Shown piece by piece: positions 17,845-25,373 of a stretch of 64,000 nucleotides of DNA. Within the stretch, counting starts at the first letter, position 1. Every line of letters starts with the position of its first letter. The stretch covers positions 22,580 to 86,579 of the forward strand of contig WHTZ01000022.1 of the NCBI GenBank assembly GCA_009377495.1. Direction: 5' to 3'. The position numbers and the translations under genes are program-made. The DNA comes from Luteitalea sp. GTDB lineage: Bacteria; Acidobacteriota; Vicinamibacteria; Vicinamibacterales; Vicinamibacteraceae. Under the pieces are notes generated by a model. It had not been told where the DNA came from. It worked only from the letters and a program-made list of their open reading frames with translations, and did not search any database.

Positions 17845-19008
17845 TCAGCGATATGCGCGGAAGAATTTCCTCAGGTCGTCGATCACTAGATTGGGTACCT
17901 CAATGGCTGGGAAGTGTCCCCCGCGGTCGAACTCTGACCAGTGCACGATGGTGTGGCTGCGTTCGGCGAGAGCGCGAATCGGTAACAATGGTTCGCGGGG
18001 AAACACTGCCATTCCGGTGGGCACCGTTGACGGCGCGCCCACGCTGCGGACGTCGCGGGAGGTTTCCTTGAATAGAAGGGCCGCCGACCCTGCCGTCCCG
18101 GTGAGCCAATACAGGCTCACGTTGGTAAGGAAGTGGTCGCGGTCAATGGCATCCTCGAGTACCTCGGAGTCGGTGATCTCCTTGAACACGTCCACCATCC
18201 AGGTCACTTGGCCAACCGGTGAGTCGGTCAGGGCGTAGGCCAGCGTCTGTGGCCGGGTGGCCTGGACCATGGCATACCACCGTCGCCGGCGTGTGAACCG
18301 CTTGACTTCTTCCATGCGTGCCTGCTCGGCTGGGGTAAGTGCAGCAGCCAGCCCAGCCGCGTCCGTGGCTAGCATTGTGAGCAGCCCGGTGAGGTGGACG
18401 CCTACGACACGATCTGGGTGAAGCCGCCCCAGCTCCGGGGAGACGAGAGAGCCAAAGTCGCCACCGTGGGCGCCATACTGTCCGTAGCCGAGGCGGTCCA
18501 TCAACTCGGCGTACGCCCGTGTGACGCGGTCAAGGTTCCACCCGCTCTCGCGGGCTCGCGAGAAGGCGAAACCTGGTATCGACGGCGCCACCACGTGGAA
18601 TGCGTCAGCCGGGTCACCGCCGTGCGAGCGAGGATCGGTCAACGGTCCAATCACGTGCATGAAGTCCACGATTGAGCTGGGCCAGCCGTTGGTCATAAGT
18701 AGCGGCAGAGCGTGCGGTTCCGGCGAGCGAACGTGTATGAAGTGGATGTCCGCGCGGTCAATGGTGGTGATGAACTGCGGGAACTCGTTGAGGCGCGCCT
18801 CGTGAACGCGCCAGTCATACGTGCCATGCCAGTACTCCACCAGCCCCTTCACATAACCCAGCGGAACGCCATCACTCCAGCCGGTGCCCGGCAGCTCTTT
18901 GGGCCAGCGAGTGCGGGCCAGGCGGTCGCGGAGGTCGTCGAGGTCGTCTTGCGGGATCTTGATACGAAAAGGCTGGATCTCGGTGTCGGTCGACACGGCT
19001 GTAGTCAT
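17845..19008 (-). CDS. Epoxide hydrolase (EHN-type alpha/beta hydrolase)
   Basis: 387-aa alpha/beta hydrolase with the epoxide-hydrolase N-terminal domain (PFRIKIPQDDLDDLRDRLA ... TRWPKELPGTGW ... GVPLGYVKGLVEYW). Nucleophile Asp184 sits in AHGGDFGS and the catalytic His365 in FDRGGHFPAIEVP. These enzymes hydrolyse epoxides to diols. GAAGGAGAG precedes the ATG at 19008. The gene ends 166 bp before merR on the same strand and seems unrelated to mercury handling. Confidence 0.88.
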   Translation of the reverse strand: MTTAVSTDTEIQPFRIKIPQDDLDDLRDRLARTRWPKELPGTGWSDGVPLGYVKGLVEYWHGTYDWRVHEARLNEFPQFITTIDRADIHFIHVRSPEPHALPLLMTNGWPSSIVDFMHVIGPLTDPRSHGGDPADAFHVVAPSIPGFAFSRARESGWNLDRVTRAYAELMDRLGYGQYGAHGGDFGSLVSPELGRLHPDRVVGVHLTGLLTMLATDAAGLAAALTPAEQARMEEVKRFTRRRRWYAMVQATRPQTLAYALTDSPVGQVTWMVDVFKEITDSEVLEDAIDRDHFLTNVSLYWLTGTAGSAALLFKETSRDVRSVGAPSTVPTGMAVFPREPLLPIRALAERSHTIVHWSEFDRGGHFPAIEVPNLVIDDLRKFFRAYR

Positions 19009-19106
19009 TACGGCTCTCCTTCTTCGGTTCGGGATTTCACGACATCGCGGGCGTCAGCACGCGTCATCGATGGATGGAGTGGTCATGGTGTGTGACCGTA
19101 GACCAT

Positions 19107-19626
19107 TCGACGGTAAGCGCGACGCGTTGCGTGTCCATGTCTGTGATGCTCCTCTCAAATGTTGTCGGTCAAATCCGAGCTGTGCTCCGCACGCTCCAGT
19201 CTCAGTGTCATTGGTGGAGCGCGCTCCAGAGTCGAGCGCTTCGTTCGCGGTTTCCCGATGTCGCTGCGGATGCGCCGCAAGACGCATCACCAATCCCAGG
19301 ATCCTGACCATGACCGCGAGTCACGCGTGCCTCGCAAGGTAACAACGCCGTTCCGTGCTCAATGGTTAGGAGGACTCTTGGTTTCCGGGAGGGATAGGAG
19401 GCGGCACCCTAACCTTGGGCGCCCGGCGGGCGTTTCCACAGGTGGGAGAGGTAGGTACCATTCAGCCAGGACGAATGTGCGTGACTGACCGGCAGCCTGC
19501 TGACGAAGACCTGATGCTCGCGTACCAGCGTGGGGATCGGGAGGTGTTTGATGAGCTCTATGCGCGATACGCGAAACCGATTTACAACTTCTTCCGGCGC
19601 ACGGCGCTTGACGATGGCACGGCTGA
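19107..19626. repeat. About 0.52-kb duplication, copy 2
   Basis: Diverged copy of 15904-16433. Its left end holds the first ten merA codons (minus strand) without the rest of merA; its right end stops inside the sigma gene at GATGGCACGGCTGA. Confidence 0.8.
19475..19626 (+). pseudogene. N-terminal fragment of the duplicated ECF sigma
   Basis: Repeats the first 50 codons of the sigma factor at 16282, with one substitution (D to E in QRGDREVFDEL), and then runs out of homology at the duplication border. Confidence 0.75.
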
Positions 19627-19770
19627 AGCTCACGCCGAGCGCGACGCTGGTCACGAGGGCCACCGGCCGCTTCCCCACACGGTCGACAAGGAGGCCGGCG
19701 AGGGGCGCCACGACCAGCGACGCGATAGCCGCCGAGGTGAATAGGAGACCTACGGACAGGCGGTCACGGC
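19626..19770 (-). pseudogene. MFS transporter fragment
   Basis: The minus-strand frame reads VGLLFTSAAIASLVVAPLAG and LLVDRVGKRPVALVTSVAL, the TM2-loop-TM3 region of a major facilitator (motif A DRVGKRP). It is cut by the duplication border at 19626, and no upstream start is clear. Confidence 0.6.
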
Positions 19771-19946
19771 GCGGACCATGACTTTTGGCACTGGTCCTCC
19801 TCGTTAGCAATGGGAGAACGTAGGTTTTGGGCGCGACTTCGACACGTGAGGGAGATCGTCATGGCGAACGTCAACCTGCAAGAGCTCAGCCCCGACCACC
19901 CCACCGTGCATATGCAGATCTGGCGCTCGTGGTGCGCCGCGTGACC

Positions 19947-20780
19947 ATGCGGGCGATCGAGGCGACGATTCCCGACTGCGGCCGCGGGCTGAGAACACTC
20001 GGTGCCCCGGGGCTCAGGGTCTTCGAGGCCATCTACGAGGCCGATTGCGATATCCCAGCGCAGCCGTATGAGTGGGCGACGCTTTGCCTCACCATCGATG
20101 GCGGCTATTGCGTGGACTGGCATCGCTCTCGGCTGCGCTGTGGACCGGCAGCGCTTGTGTTCCAACCACCCGGCGAAATCTATGGCGCGCGGATCTCGAG
20201 CGAAGGCAGTCACTGCCTCCAGTTTGCCGTGGATCCGCTCGTGCTTCAGAGCATCGACGATAGGCTGTCCGACTGGGAGCGCTTACGCGCCCCGCGTCGC
20301 CCGCCTCCGCACTGGTTGGCGTTCGAGGTGCGCCGCGAGCTCGAGCTGGGCGACGACCTGTCCGCCACATCCGTCGAGGCCGCGATCATTGCGCTGCTCG
20401 CGGAGCTGGGCGAGGTCCCCGGCCTCGAAGCCCTGAGCGCGCCCGCGCCGTGGCTCGAGCGGGTGCGCGAACAGCTCCACGATGAGTTTCGGCAACGTCA
20501 CACGCTCGAGAATCTCGCCTGCACCGTTGGCGTGCACCGCGTACACCTTGCCCGCGAGTTCCGGCGCTGCTTCGGGTGCACGGTAGGGCACTACATCCGC
20601 CAGCGGCGGGTCGAGTTTGCCTGTCACCGACTCGCGGCCTCGCCCGACTCGCTGTCGCGCATCGCGTTCGACGCTGGCTTTGCGGATCAGAGCCACTTCA
20701 CCAACACCTTTCGGCGGCTCGTTGGCGTGTCCCCGGGGGTCTTCCGAGGCCGCTTCGGTACCATCCGCCGCAGCCACTAG
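19947..20780 (+). CDS. AraC-family transcriptional regulator
   Basis: 277-aa regulator. The N-terminal half is a cupin-like sensor (CLTIDGGYCVDWHRSRLRCG, ALVFQPPGEIYGARI) and the C-terminal 100 residues form the AraC double helix-turn-helix (LENLACTVGVHRVHLAREFR; SRIAFDAGFADQSHFTNTFR; VGVSPGVFRGRF). The ATG at 19947 is the best start; a 24-codon open frame (19861-19935, MANVNLQELSPDH) with GAGGGAG lies just upstream and may be a leader or debris. It lies 208 bp before merA on the same strand, but a link to mercury is unproven. Confidence 0.85.
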   Translation: MRAIEATIPDCGRGLRTLGAPGLRVFEAIYEADCDIPAQPYEWATLCLTIDGGYCVDWHRSRLRCGPAALVFQPPGEIYGARISSEGSHCLQFAVDPLVLQSIDDRLSDWERLRAPRRPPPHWLAFEVRRELELGDDLSATSVEAAIIALLAELGEVPGLEALSAPAPWLERVREQLHDEFRQRHTLENLACTVGVHRVHLAREFRRCFGCTVGHYIRQRRVEFACHRLAASPDSLSRIAFDAGFADQSHFTNTFRRLVGVSPGVFRGRFGTIRRSH

Positions 20781-20988
20781 CGCATCGGCCTCTGCCTTTC
20801 GACGCTAATCCGCTTCAAGACGATGGCGCCCGCCCGCGGCTACCGTGCAATCACAGGGAGACGTTGTACTCCTCACACGAGACCGACCAGTGGCTGACAC
20901 CTTCGAGGCATGGCGGCCGGGTAAGCACGCGGTTGTGGGGAGAGCAGCTTTCGAGCTGAGCCGGTGAACGAGGACAAGGGAGGTCGGT

Positions 20989-22434
20989 GTGGGGACGCAT
21001 GTTCACGTGCGGCGGTGTGACCTGGCGATCGTTGGCTCGGGTGGGGCAGGGTTCGCCGCGGCCATCGCCGCGCGCCGCGCCGGGCTGAAGGTGGTCATGG
21101 TCGAACGAGGCGTGGTGGGTGGGACGTGTGTGAACACCGGCTGTGTGCCGAGTAAGGCGTTGCTTGCCGCCGCCAACGCCCGGCGCCAAGCGCTGGACGG
21201 GCGCTTCGCCGGCGTAGCGACGCAGGCGGGTGCGGTGGACTTCGGCGAGGTCATCGAGGCCAAACGCACCCTGGTGGAGAGGATGCGGACCCAGAAGTAC
21301 GCCGAGGTCGCCGCCGGGTATGGCTGGGAGATCCTCGGTGGGACCGCGCGGTTCGCCGGGCAGGCCACCACGCCCGTGCTGGAGGTGACTCTGGCCGAGG
21401 GAGGAAGTGCACGGATCGAAGCGGACCACTATCTGGTGGCCACCGGGTCAGCGCCGTGGGCGCCACCGATCGACGGGCTCGCCGAGGCCGGCTACCTCAC
21501 GTCCACCAGCGCGATGGAGCTGACCATTCTGCCAGACTCGTTGTTGGTGCTGGGCGGCAACGCGGTCGGCCTCGAGCAGGCGCAGATGTTTGCCGAGCTG
21601 GGCGTGGAGGTCACGATCCTCGAAGCGCTCGACCGGCTGGCACCATTTGAGGAGCCCGAGATCTCCCGGGCGATCACCGACGCTCTGGCTGGTGAGGGCA
21701 TCGGTGTGATCACCGGTGCAAAGGTCATTTCGGTCGGGCGCGACGCAGACGGCTACCGGTTGCGCGGCGAGCGGGGGTTGGAGCTGGGCGCCGCGCAGCT
21801 GCTGGTGGCCACGGGCCGACGCCCGGTCACCGGCGGGCTCGGCCTGGAGGCAGTCGGTGTGCAACTGGACGATCGTGGCGGGATCGGGGTCGACCAGCAC
21901 CTGCAAACGACCAACCCGCGGATCTGGGCGGCCGGTGATGTCGCTGGCGCCCCGCAGTATGTCTACTTCGCCGCCGCGCAGGGTGCGGTGATGGTCGACA
22001 ACGCCTTTGACCAGGCTGGACGCACCATCGATGAGGCTCTGGTGCCCAGGGTCACGTTCACCTCGCCCGCGATCGCCGCGGTGGGGCTCACCGAAGCGCA
22101 AGCCGACGCGCGGGCGCAGGGCCAGCCGGGTCTGGCGTGCGAATGCCGGGTCCTGCCCCTGGCGCAGGTGCCACGGGCGCTGGTGAACCGAGACACCCGC
22201 GGGGTGATCAAGCTCGTGGCCGAGCGCGTCAGCGGCCGGGTGCGTGGCGTCCACGTGGTGGCCGATGGTGCGGGCGAGCTGATCCAGGCCGCCGTCTACG
22301 CGCTCGCGTGCGGCATGACCACAGACCGGATGGCCGAATCCTGGTCGCCGTTCCTGACCATGACTGAAGGGCTCAGGCTCGCCGCGCTGAGCTTCACTCG
22401 GGATGTCTCCAAGCTCTCGTGCTGCGCCTCCTGA
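20989..22434 (+). CDS. merA: Mercury(II) reductase MerA (no HMA domain)
   Basis: 481-aa cytosolic flavoprotein that reduces Hg(II) to Hg(0) with NADPH. FAD site near the N-terminus (LAIVGSGGAGFAAAIAARRA), redox Cys47/Cys52 in GGTCVNTGCVPSK, NADPH-binding region (LLVLGGNAVGLEQAQMFAEL), FAD motif IWAAGDVAG, dimer interface, and the diagnostic C-terminal vicinal Cys pair in KLSCCAS. It lacks the N-terminal metal-binding domain present in the decayed copy at 15.9 kb. AAGGGAGG precedes the GTG start at 20989. It leads an operon with two MerB-like genes. Confidence 0.93.
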   Translation: MGTHVHVRRCDLAIVGSGGAGFAAAIAARRAGLKVVMVERGVVGGTCVNTGCVPSKALLAAANARRQALDGRFAGVATQAGAVDFGEVIEAKRTLVERMRTQKYAEVAAGYGWEILGGTARFAGQATTPVLEVTLAEGGSARIEADHYLVATGSAPWAPPIDGLAEAGYLTSTSAMELTILPDSLLVLGGNAVGLEQAQMFAELGVEVTILEALDRLAPFEEPEISRAITDALAGEGIGVITGAKVISVGRDADGYRLRGERGLELGAAQLLVATGRRPVTGGLGLEAVGVQLDDRGGIGVDQHLQTTNPRIWAAGDVAGAPQYVYFAAAQGAVMVDNAFDQAGRTIDEALVPRVTFTSPAIAAVGLTEAQADARAQGQPGLACECRVLPLAQVPRALVNRDTRGVIKLVAERVSGRVRGVHVVADGAGELIQAAVYALACGMTTDRMAESWSPFLTMTEGLRLAALSFTRDVSKLSCCAS

Positions 22435-22466
22435 CCACTCGGGCGCTGGATAGGAAGGACCGACAC

Positions 22467-23108
22467 ATGCTCAATCACACCCAGATCGACCAGCTCGTTC
22501 AAGGCGGGATGCAAGACAGCCAAGCCGGCCTGCCCCCCGCGCTGCAGGAGCTGCACCGCGCCACGTTGCGGCGGTGCTTGGACACCGGCGCTGCGCCAAG
22601 CGTGACTTGGCTGCGGCAGGCTGCTCAAGACCTCACGCTTGATCCCACCGACGCGATCACCCGCTTGGCGGAGATGGACCTGGTCCATGTCGCTGGCAAC
22701 GCGGTCATGGTCGCCTACCCCTTTTCTGGGCGCCGGACCGCGCACCGGGTGCGCCTGAGCGGCACGCCACCGCTGTATGCGATGTGCGCAGTTGATGCGC
22801 TTGGCATCCCGACCATGACCGGCCGTGATGGCGTCATCGCCTCCTCTGAGGGTGGTGAGGTCATCCGCATCGAACGGCGCGAAGGCGCATGGCTGTGGGA
22901 GCCGCACAGCACCGTGCTGCTGTACGGCCGGAACGACCAGGACGGCCCGGCCTCGGCGTGTGCTTGCCCCCACATCAGGTTCTTTGCGAGCGCCGAGCAG
23001 GCGCAGGCCTATCTGACGGCCAACCCGGAGGTGCGCGGTCCGATCCTGGACCAGGACTCCGCGGTCGAGGTCGGCCGGCGCATCTTCGGTCCCCTGCTCA
23101 AGACCTGA
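22467..23108 (+). CDS. MerB-like alkylmercury lyase homologue
   Basis: 213-aa protein of the organomercurial lyase family. Candidate catalytic residues are C107 and D110 in YAMCAVDALG (equivalent to MerB C96/D99) and a Cys pair C165/C167 in CACPHIRFFAS (MerB C159 region). The N-terminal helical domain differs from classical MerB. AGGAAGGA precedes the ATG at 22467, 32 bp after merA. Tandem with a second MerB, so it may have a different organomercury substrate range. Confidence 0.85.
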   Translation: MLNHTQIDQLVQGGMQDSQAGLPPALQELHRATLRRCLDTGAAPSVTWLRQAAQDLTLDPTDAITRLAEMDLVHVAGNAVMVAYPFSGRRTAHRVRLSGTPPLYAMCAVDALGIPTMTGRDGVIASSEGGEVIRIERREGAWLWEPHSTVLLYGRNDQDGPASACACPHIRFFASAEQAQAYLTANPEVRGPILDQDSAVEVGRRIFGPLLKT

Positions 23109-23141
23109 CGAAAGCGTCACGACACCCATAAGGAGGCTCCC

Positions 23142-23807
23142 ATGACAACCGCCAACCTCAACCAGTTCACCCTCGATGAGCTCGCCGACCACTATGCGGC
23201 CTGGCTCAAGCAGGTGCTCCCCGCGGAGGCCCGGCGCCTGATGGTGCCCATACTGCGGGAGCTGGCCACCACCGGCCAGCCGCTCGAGCCCCAGCGGCTG
23301 GCCACCCTCGCCGGCCTGTCGCTGGAGCGCACCCTCGCGCTGCTCCGCGAGGCACCCACCGAGTGGGACCCAAGCGGCGAGCGCGTCGTCGGGGGCTTCG
23401 GGCTGACCAGCATCCCGACCCCACACCGCTACGAAGTGCGCGGGCACAGCTTGTGGGTCTGGTGCGCGGTTGACGCCCTTATGTTTCCTGTGCTGATCGG
23501 CGCGCCCGCGCTTATCCAGTCACCGTGTGTTGCCACTGGCGACCCGATCCAGATCGACCTGAGCCCAACCGGTGTAGCGCGGGTCGAGCCCGCCAGCGCG
23601 GTGGTGTCCTTCCTCCTGCCAGCCACCGATCTCGCAGGATTCCGGGAGGCGGCCTGCAAGCGGAATAACTTCTACCGCTCCGCCGAGGATGCGGCGTCCT
23701 GGCTGGCCAAGTATTCCCAAGGGCGGCCACTGCCCGCGGCCGAGGCCTTCGAGGTGTACCGCCGCGCGGCAGTCAACGTGTGGGGGGAGGAGCTGTCGCG
23801 GGGCTGA
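23142..23807 (+). CDS. merB: Alkylmercury lyase MerB
   Basis: 221-aa organomercurial lyase that protonolyses C-Hg bonds and passes Hg(II) to MerA. Classical signatures are a winged-helix start (QRLATLAGLSLERTLALLRE), WCAVDALMFPVLIG with C108/D111, and C172 in AACKRNNFYRSAEDA. The catalytic triad Cys-Asp-Cys is therefore complete. AAGGAGG precedes the ATG at 23142; 33-bp gap from the previous lyase gene. Confidence 0.92.
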   Translation: MTTANLNQFTLDELADHYAAWLKQVLPAEARRLMVPILRELATTGQPLEPQRLATLAGLSLERTLALLREAPTEWDPSGERVVGGFGLTSIPTPHRYEVRGHSLWVWCAVDALMFPVLIGAPALIQSPCVATGDPIQIDLSPTGVARVEPASAVVSFLLPATDLAGFREAACKRNNFYRSAEDAASWLAKYSQGRPLPAAEAFEVYRRAAVNVWGEELSRG

Positions 23808-23838
23808 GCCCAGCGAGGACCGATCCGGAGGAGGTGCG

Positions 23839-24264
23839 TTGTACTGGCTTGAGTTCTGGTGGCTGTTCCCGATCGCGTTGGGGATCTGTGTGCTGGTCTG
23901 CTCGGTCGGTGTCGAGGGAGCGTTGCTGTTCGTGCCGTTCTACGCGGTGGTGTTTCCCTGGCTGGCTGGGGTTGAACTGGTCCCACTGCAGGCCATCCAG
24001 ATTGGCATCTTCACCGAGATCGCCAAGCCGCGCCCGAGAGCCTGGCCGAGAGGAACGCTGGCACAGGGACCGGCACCGGCACCGCCGCTCAAGCTGTTGC
24101 GCTTTTCGGTTGTCCGAGAGCGAACGGGCCTCTCTCGATCAACGATCTGGGGGTTGGAACGGTGGCGCGCCTTCCCGAAGCATCGCCGCACTTCCGCGAA
24201 CGCGGTCGTCTGGCTGGAAAGTGAGATTGTGGAGTGGATTCAGGGGAAGACGCTTGCAGGGTGA
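23839..24264 (+). pseudogene. TauE/SafE permease 5' fragment fused to AlpA-type regulator
   Basis: TTG at 23839 follows GGAGGAGG. The first 65 residues are the start of a TauE/SafE (TSUP) permease (WWLFPIALGICVLVCSVGVE, FVPFYAVVFPWLAG). The frame then passes, without a stop, into an AlpA/helix-turn-helix_17 regulator (LLRFSVVRERTGLSRSTIW, FPKHRRTSANAVVWLESEI). AlpA proteins control excision of prophages and integrative elements. The join looks like a deletion at the edge of an element; the AlpA part (about 24080-24264) may still be translated from an internal start. Confidence 0.65.
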
Positions 24265-24410
24265 GGCCCTGCCGTCGCAAGCAGCACCGGCATGGCCGTT
24301 GTGGGGGCATTTTGCCTTGCCGGAGCGCGAGAGCCACCAAGAGAAACAAGGAGCACGACGCAAGCGTTCAACACAAGCAGATTCGCGCTGCCATAGGGTA
24401 AAATTCAAGC

Positions 24411-24632
24411 ATGAAAGTAGCAACTGGAAGAGTCGCGGCTGGCAAGGTGATCCTTGAAGGCGAGCCTTTGAGCGAGGGATCAGTTGTTACGGTCTTGGCT
24501 CAAGAGGCTGATGAGACCTTCGACGTGACACCGGAGGAGGAGCAGGCGCTGCTTGCGGCGATGGCGGAAGCCGAGCGCGGCGAAGTCGTGTCCTGGAACG
24601 CCCTTCGGGAGCGTCTGCGGCGTGTGGGGTGA
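24411..24632 (+). CDS. Antitoxin component of a ParE/RelE-like TA pair
   Basis: 73-aa acidic protein (EADETFDVTPEEEQALLAAM; AEAERGEVVSWNALRERLRR). The N-terminal part (TGRVAAGKVILEGEPLSEG) resembles short antitoxins found beside ParE toxins in Acidobacteriota and Myxococcota. It overlaps the toxin start by 4 bp (GTGA). Predicted to neutralise the toxin and repress the operon. Confidence 0.75.
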   Translation: MKVATGRVAAGKVILEGEPLSEGSVVTVLAQEADETFDVTPEEEQALLAAMAEAERGEVVSWNALRERLRRVG

Positions 24633-24934
24633 CCTCGCGGCTCAACATCACGATCACCCGTACGGCTCAGGAGCAGATCGAAGCTGCGGCGAAATGGTGG
24701 TCGGAGAACAGAACCTCGGCACGCGGCGCCGTGCGCGAGGACCTTGATAGGATTTTTGGTCTGTTGTCCGTGCAACCCGGCATGGGCGCGCGGGCTCGCC
24801 GCGCGAGCCTTAAAGATGTGCGTCGCGTCACGTTGTCGCGCATCCGATACTACTTGTATTACCGGGTATCCGGCGACGTGATTGAGGTCTTGGCGCTTTG
24901 GCATACGAGTCGAGGAGATGAACCGGTCTTGTGA
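24629..24934 (+). CDS. ParE/RelE-family toxin
   Basis: 101 aa starting at GTG 24629. Typical ParE fold signatures: ITITRTAQEQIEAAAKWWSE at the N-terminus, a central helix (DLDRIFGLLSVQPGMGARA) and the C-terminal strands VTLSRIRYYLYYRV and IEVLALWHTSRG. ParE relatives poison DNA gyrase; RelE relatives cleave mRNA, and sequence alone does not separate them. Coupled to the upstream antitoxin. Confidence 0.85.
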   Translation: MTSRLNITITRTAQEQIEAAAKWWSENRTSARGAVREDLDRIFGLLSVQPGMGARARRASLKDVRRVTLSRIRYYLYYRVSGDVIEVLALWHTSRGDEPVL

Positions 24935-25017
24935 GCGCACGATGCCGGAGGAGACCGAGACCACGGAGACGGTCTGCATGGGATTCTCCGAAGACAAAAT
25001 GGCGGGACATCCGTGAG

Positions 25018-25098
25018 ACACGCCGCTGGTTGAAGGTGGTGGAACAGAGCTTCGAATTCTGGAACAACGCGGCCGATACCGTCTACGACACACCGTAG
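25018..25098 (+). pseudogene. C-terminal scrap, possibly of an antitoxin
   Basis: A frame ending at 25098 reads VVEQSFEFWNNAADTVYDTP. The FWDNxxDxVYDxL ending is recalled from short antitoxin-type proteins. No start is present. Confidence 0.3.
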
Positions 25099-25216
25099 AA
25101 GTGGCGACATCCTGCTCGTCGCCTCCCGCCGGACCTCAGCTCCTCGAAAAGACGGCTGATGGTCAGCGCCCAGCTGCCTGCCTTCCCTCCTACGTGTCTG
25201 CCTTCCTTCCCTTGCT

Positions 25217-25261
25217 TACCGAGACAGCCAGTGATACTCTTGGCTCGGTAACCGAGACAGC
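25217..25261. promoter_or_regulatory. Candidate PadR operator upstream of the padR remnant
   Basis: Inverted repeat TACCGAG (25217-25223) / CTCGGTA (25244-25250), plus a direct repeat ACCGAGACAGC at 25218-25228 and 25251-25261, ending 8 bp before the truncated padR ATG. Confidence 0.4.
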
Positions 25262-25268
25262 TTGTGCC

Positions 25269-25370
25269 ATGAGTAGACCACCCGATCTCGTTCAAGGGAC
25301 CCTAGACCTCCTGCTCCTCAAGATCCTCGCGCTCGAACCGCTGAACGGCTGGGCGCTGAAGGAGGCGTAA
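25269..25370 (+). pseudogene. Truncated padR (33 codons)
   Basis: Encodes only the first helix of a PadR repressor (PDLVQGTLDLLLLKILALEP and LNGWAL), then KEA and a stop. The normal length is about 110 aa. The KEA codons contain the AAGGAGG that serves as ribosome site for the ADOP gene starting 3 bp after the stop, as if an internal deletion removed padR but kept the translation signal of its partner. Confidence 0.75.
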
Positions 25371-25373
25371 GCC

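Noticed and set aside
19861..19935. 24-codon frame upstream of the AraC gene as a regulatory leader peptide
   Set aside because: It has a ribosome site, but no attenuator structure or codon run supports a leader; probably debris of the rearranged region.
22296..23447. 383-codon minus-strand frame opposite the two MerB genes
   Set aside because: Both MerB frames have catalytic residues and ribosome sites; the antisense frame has neither.
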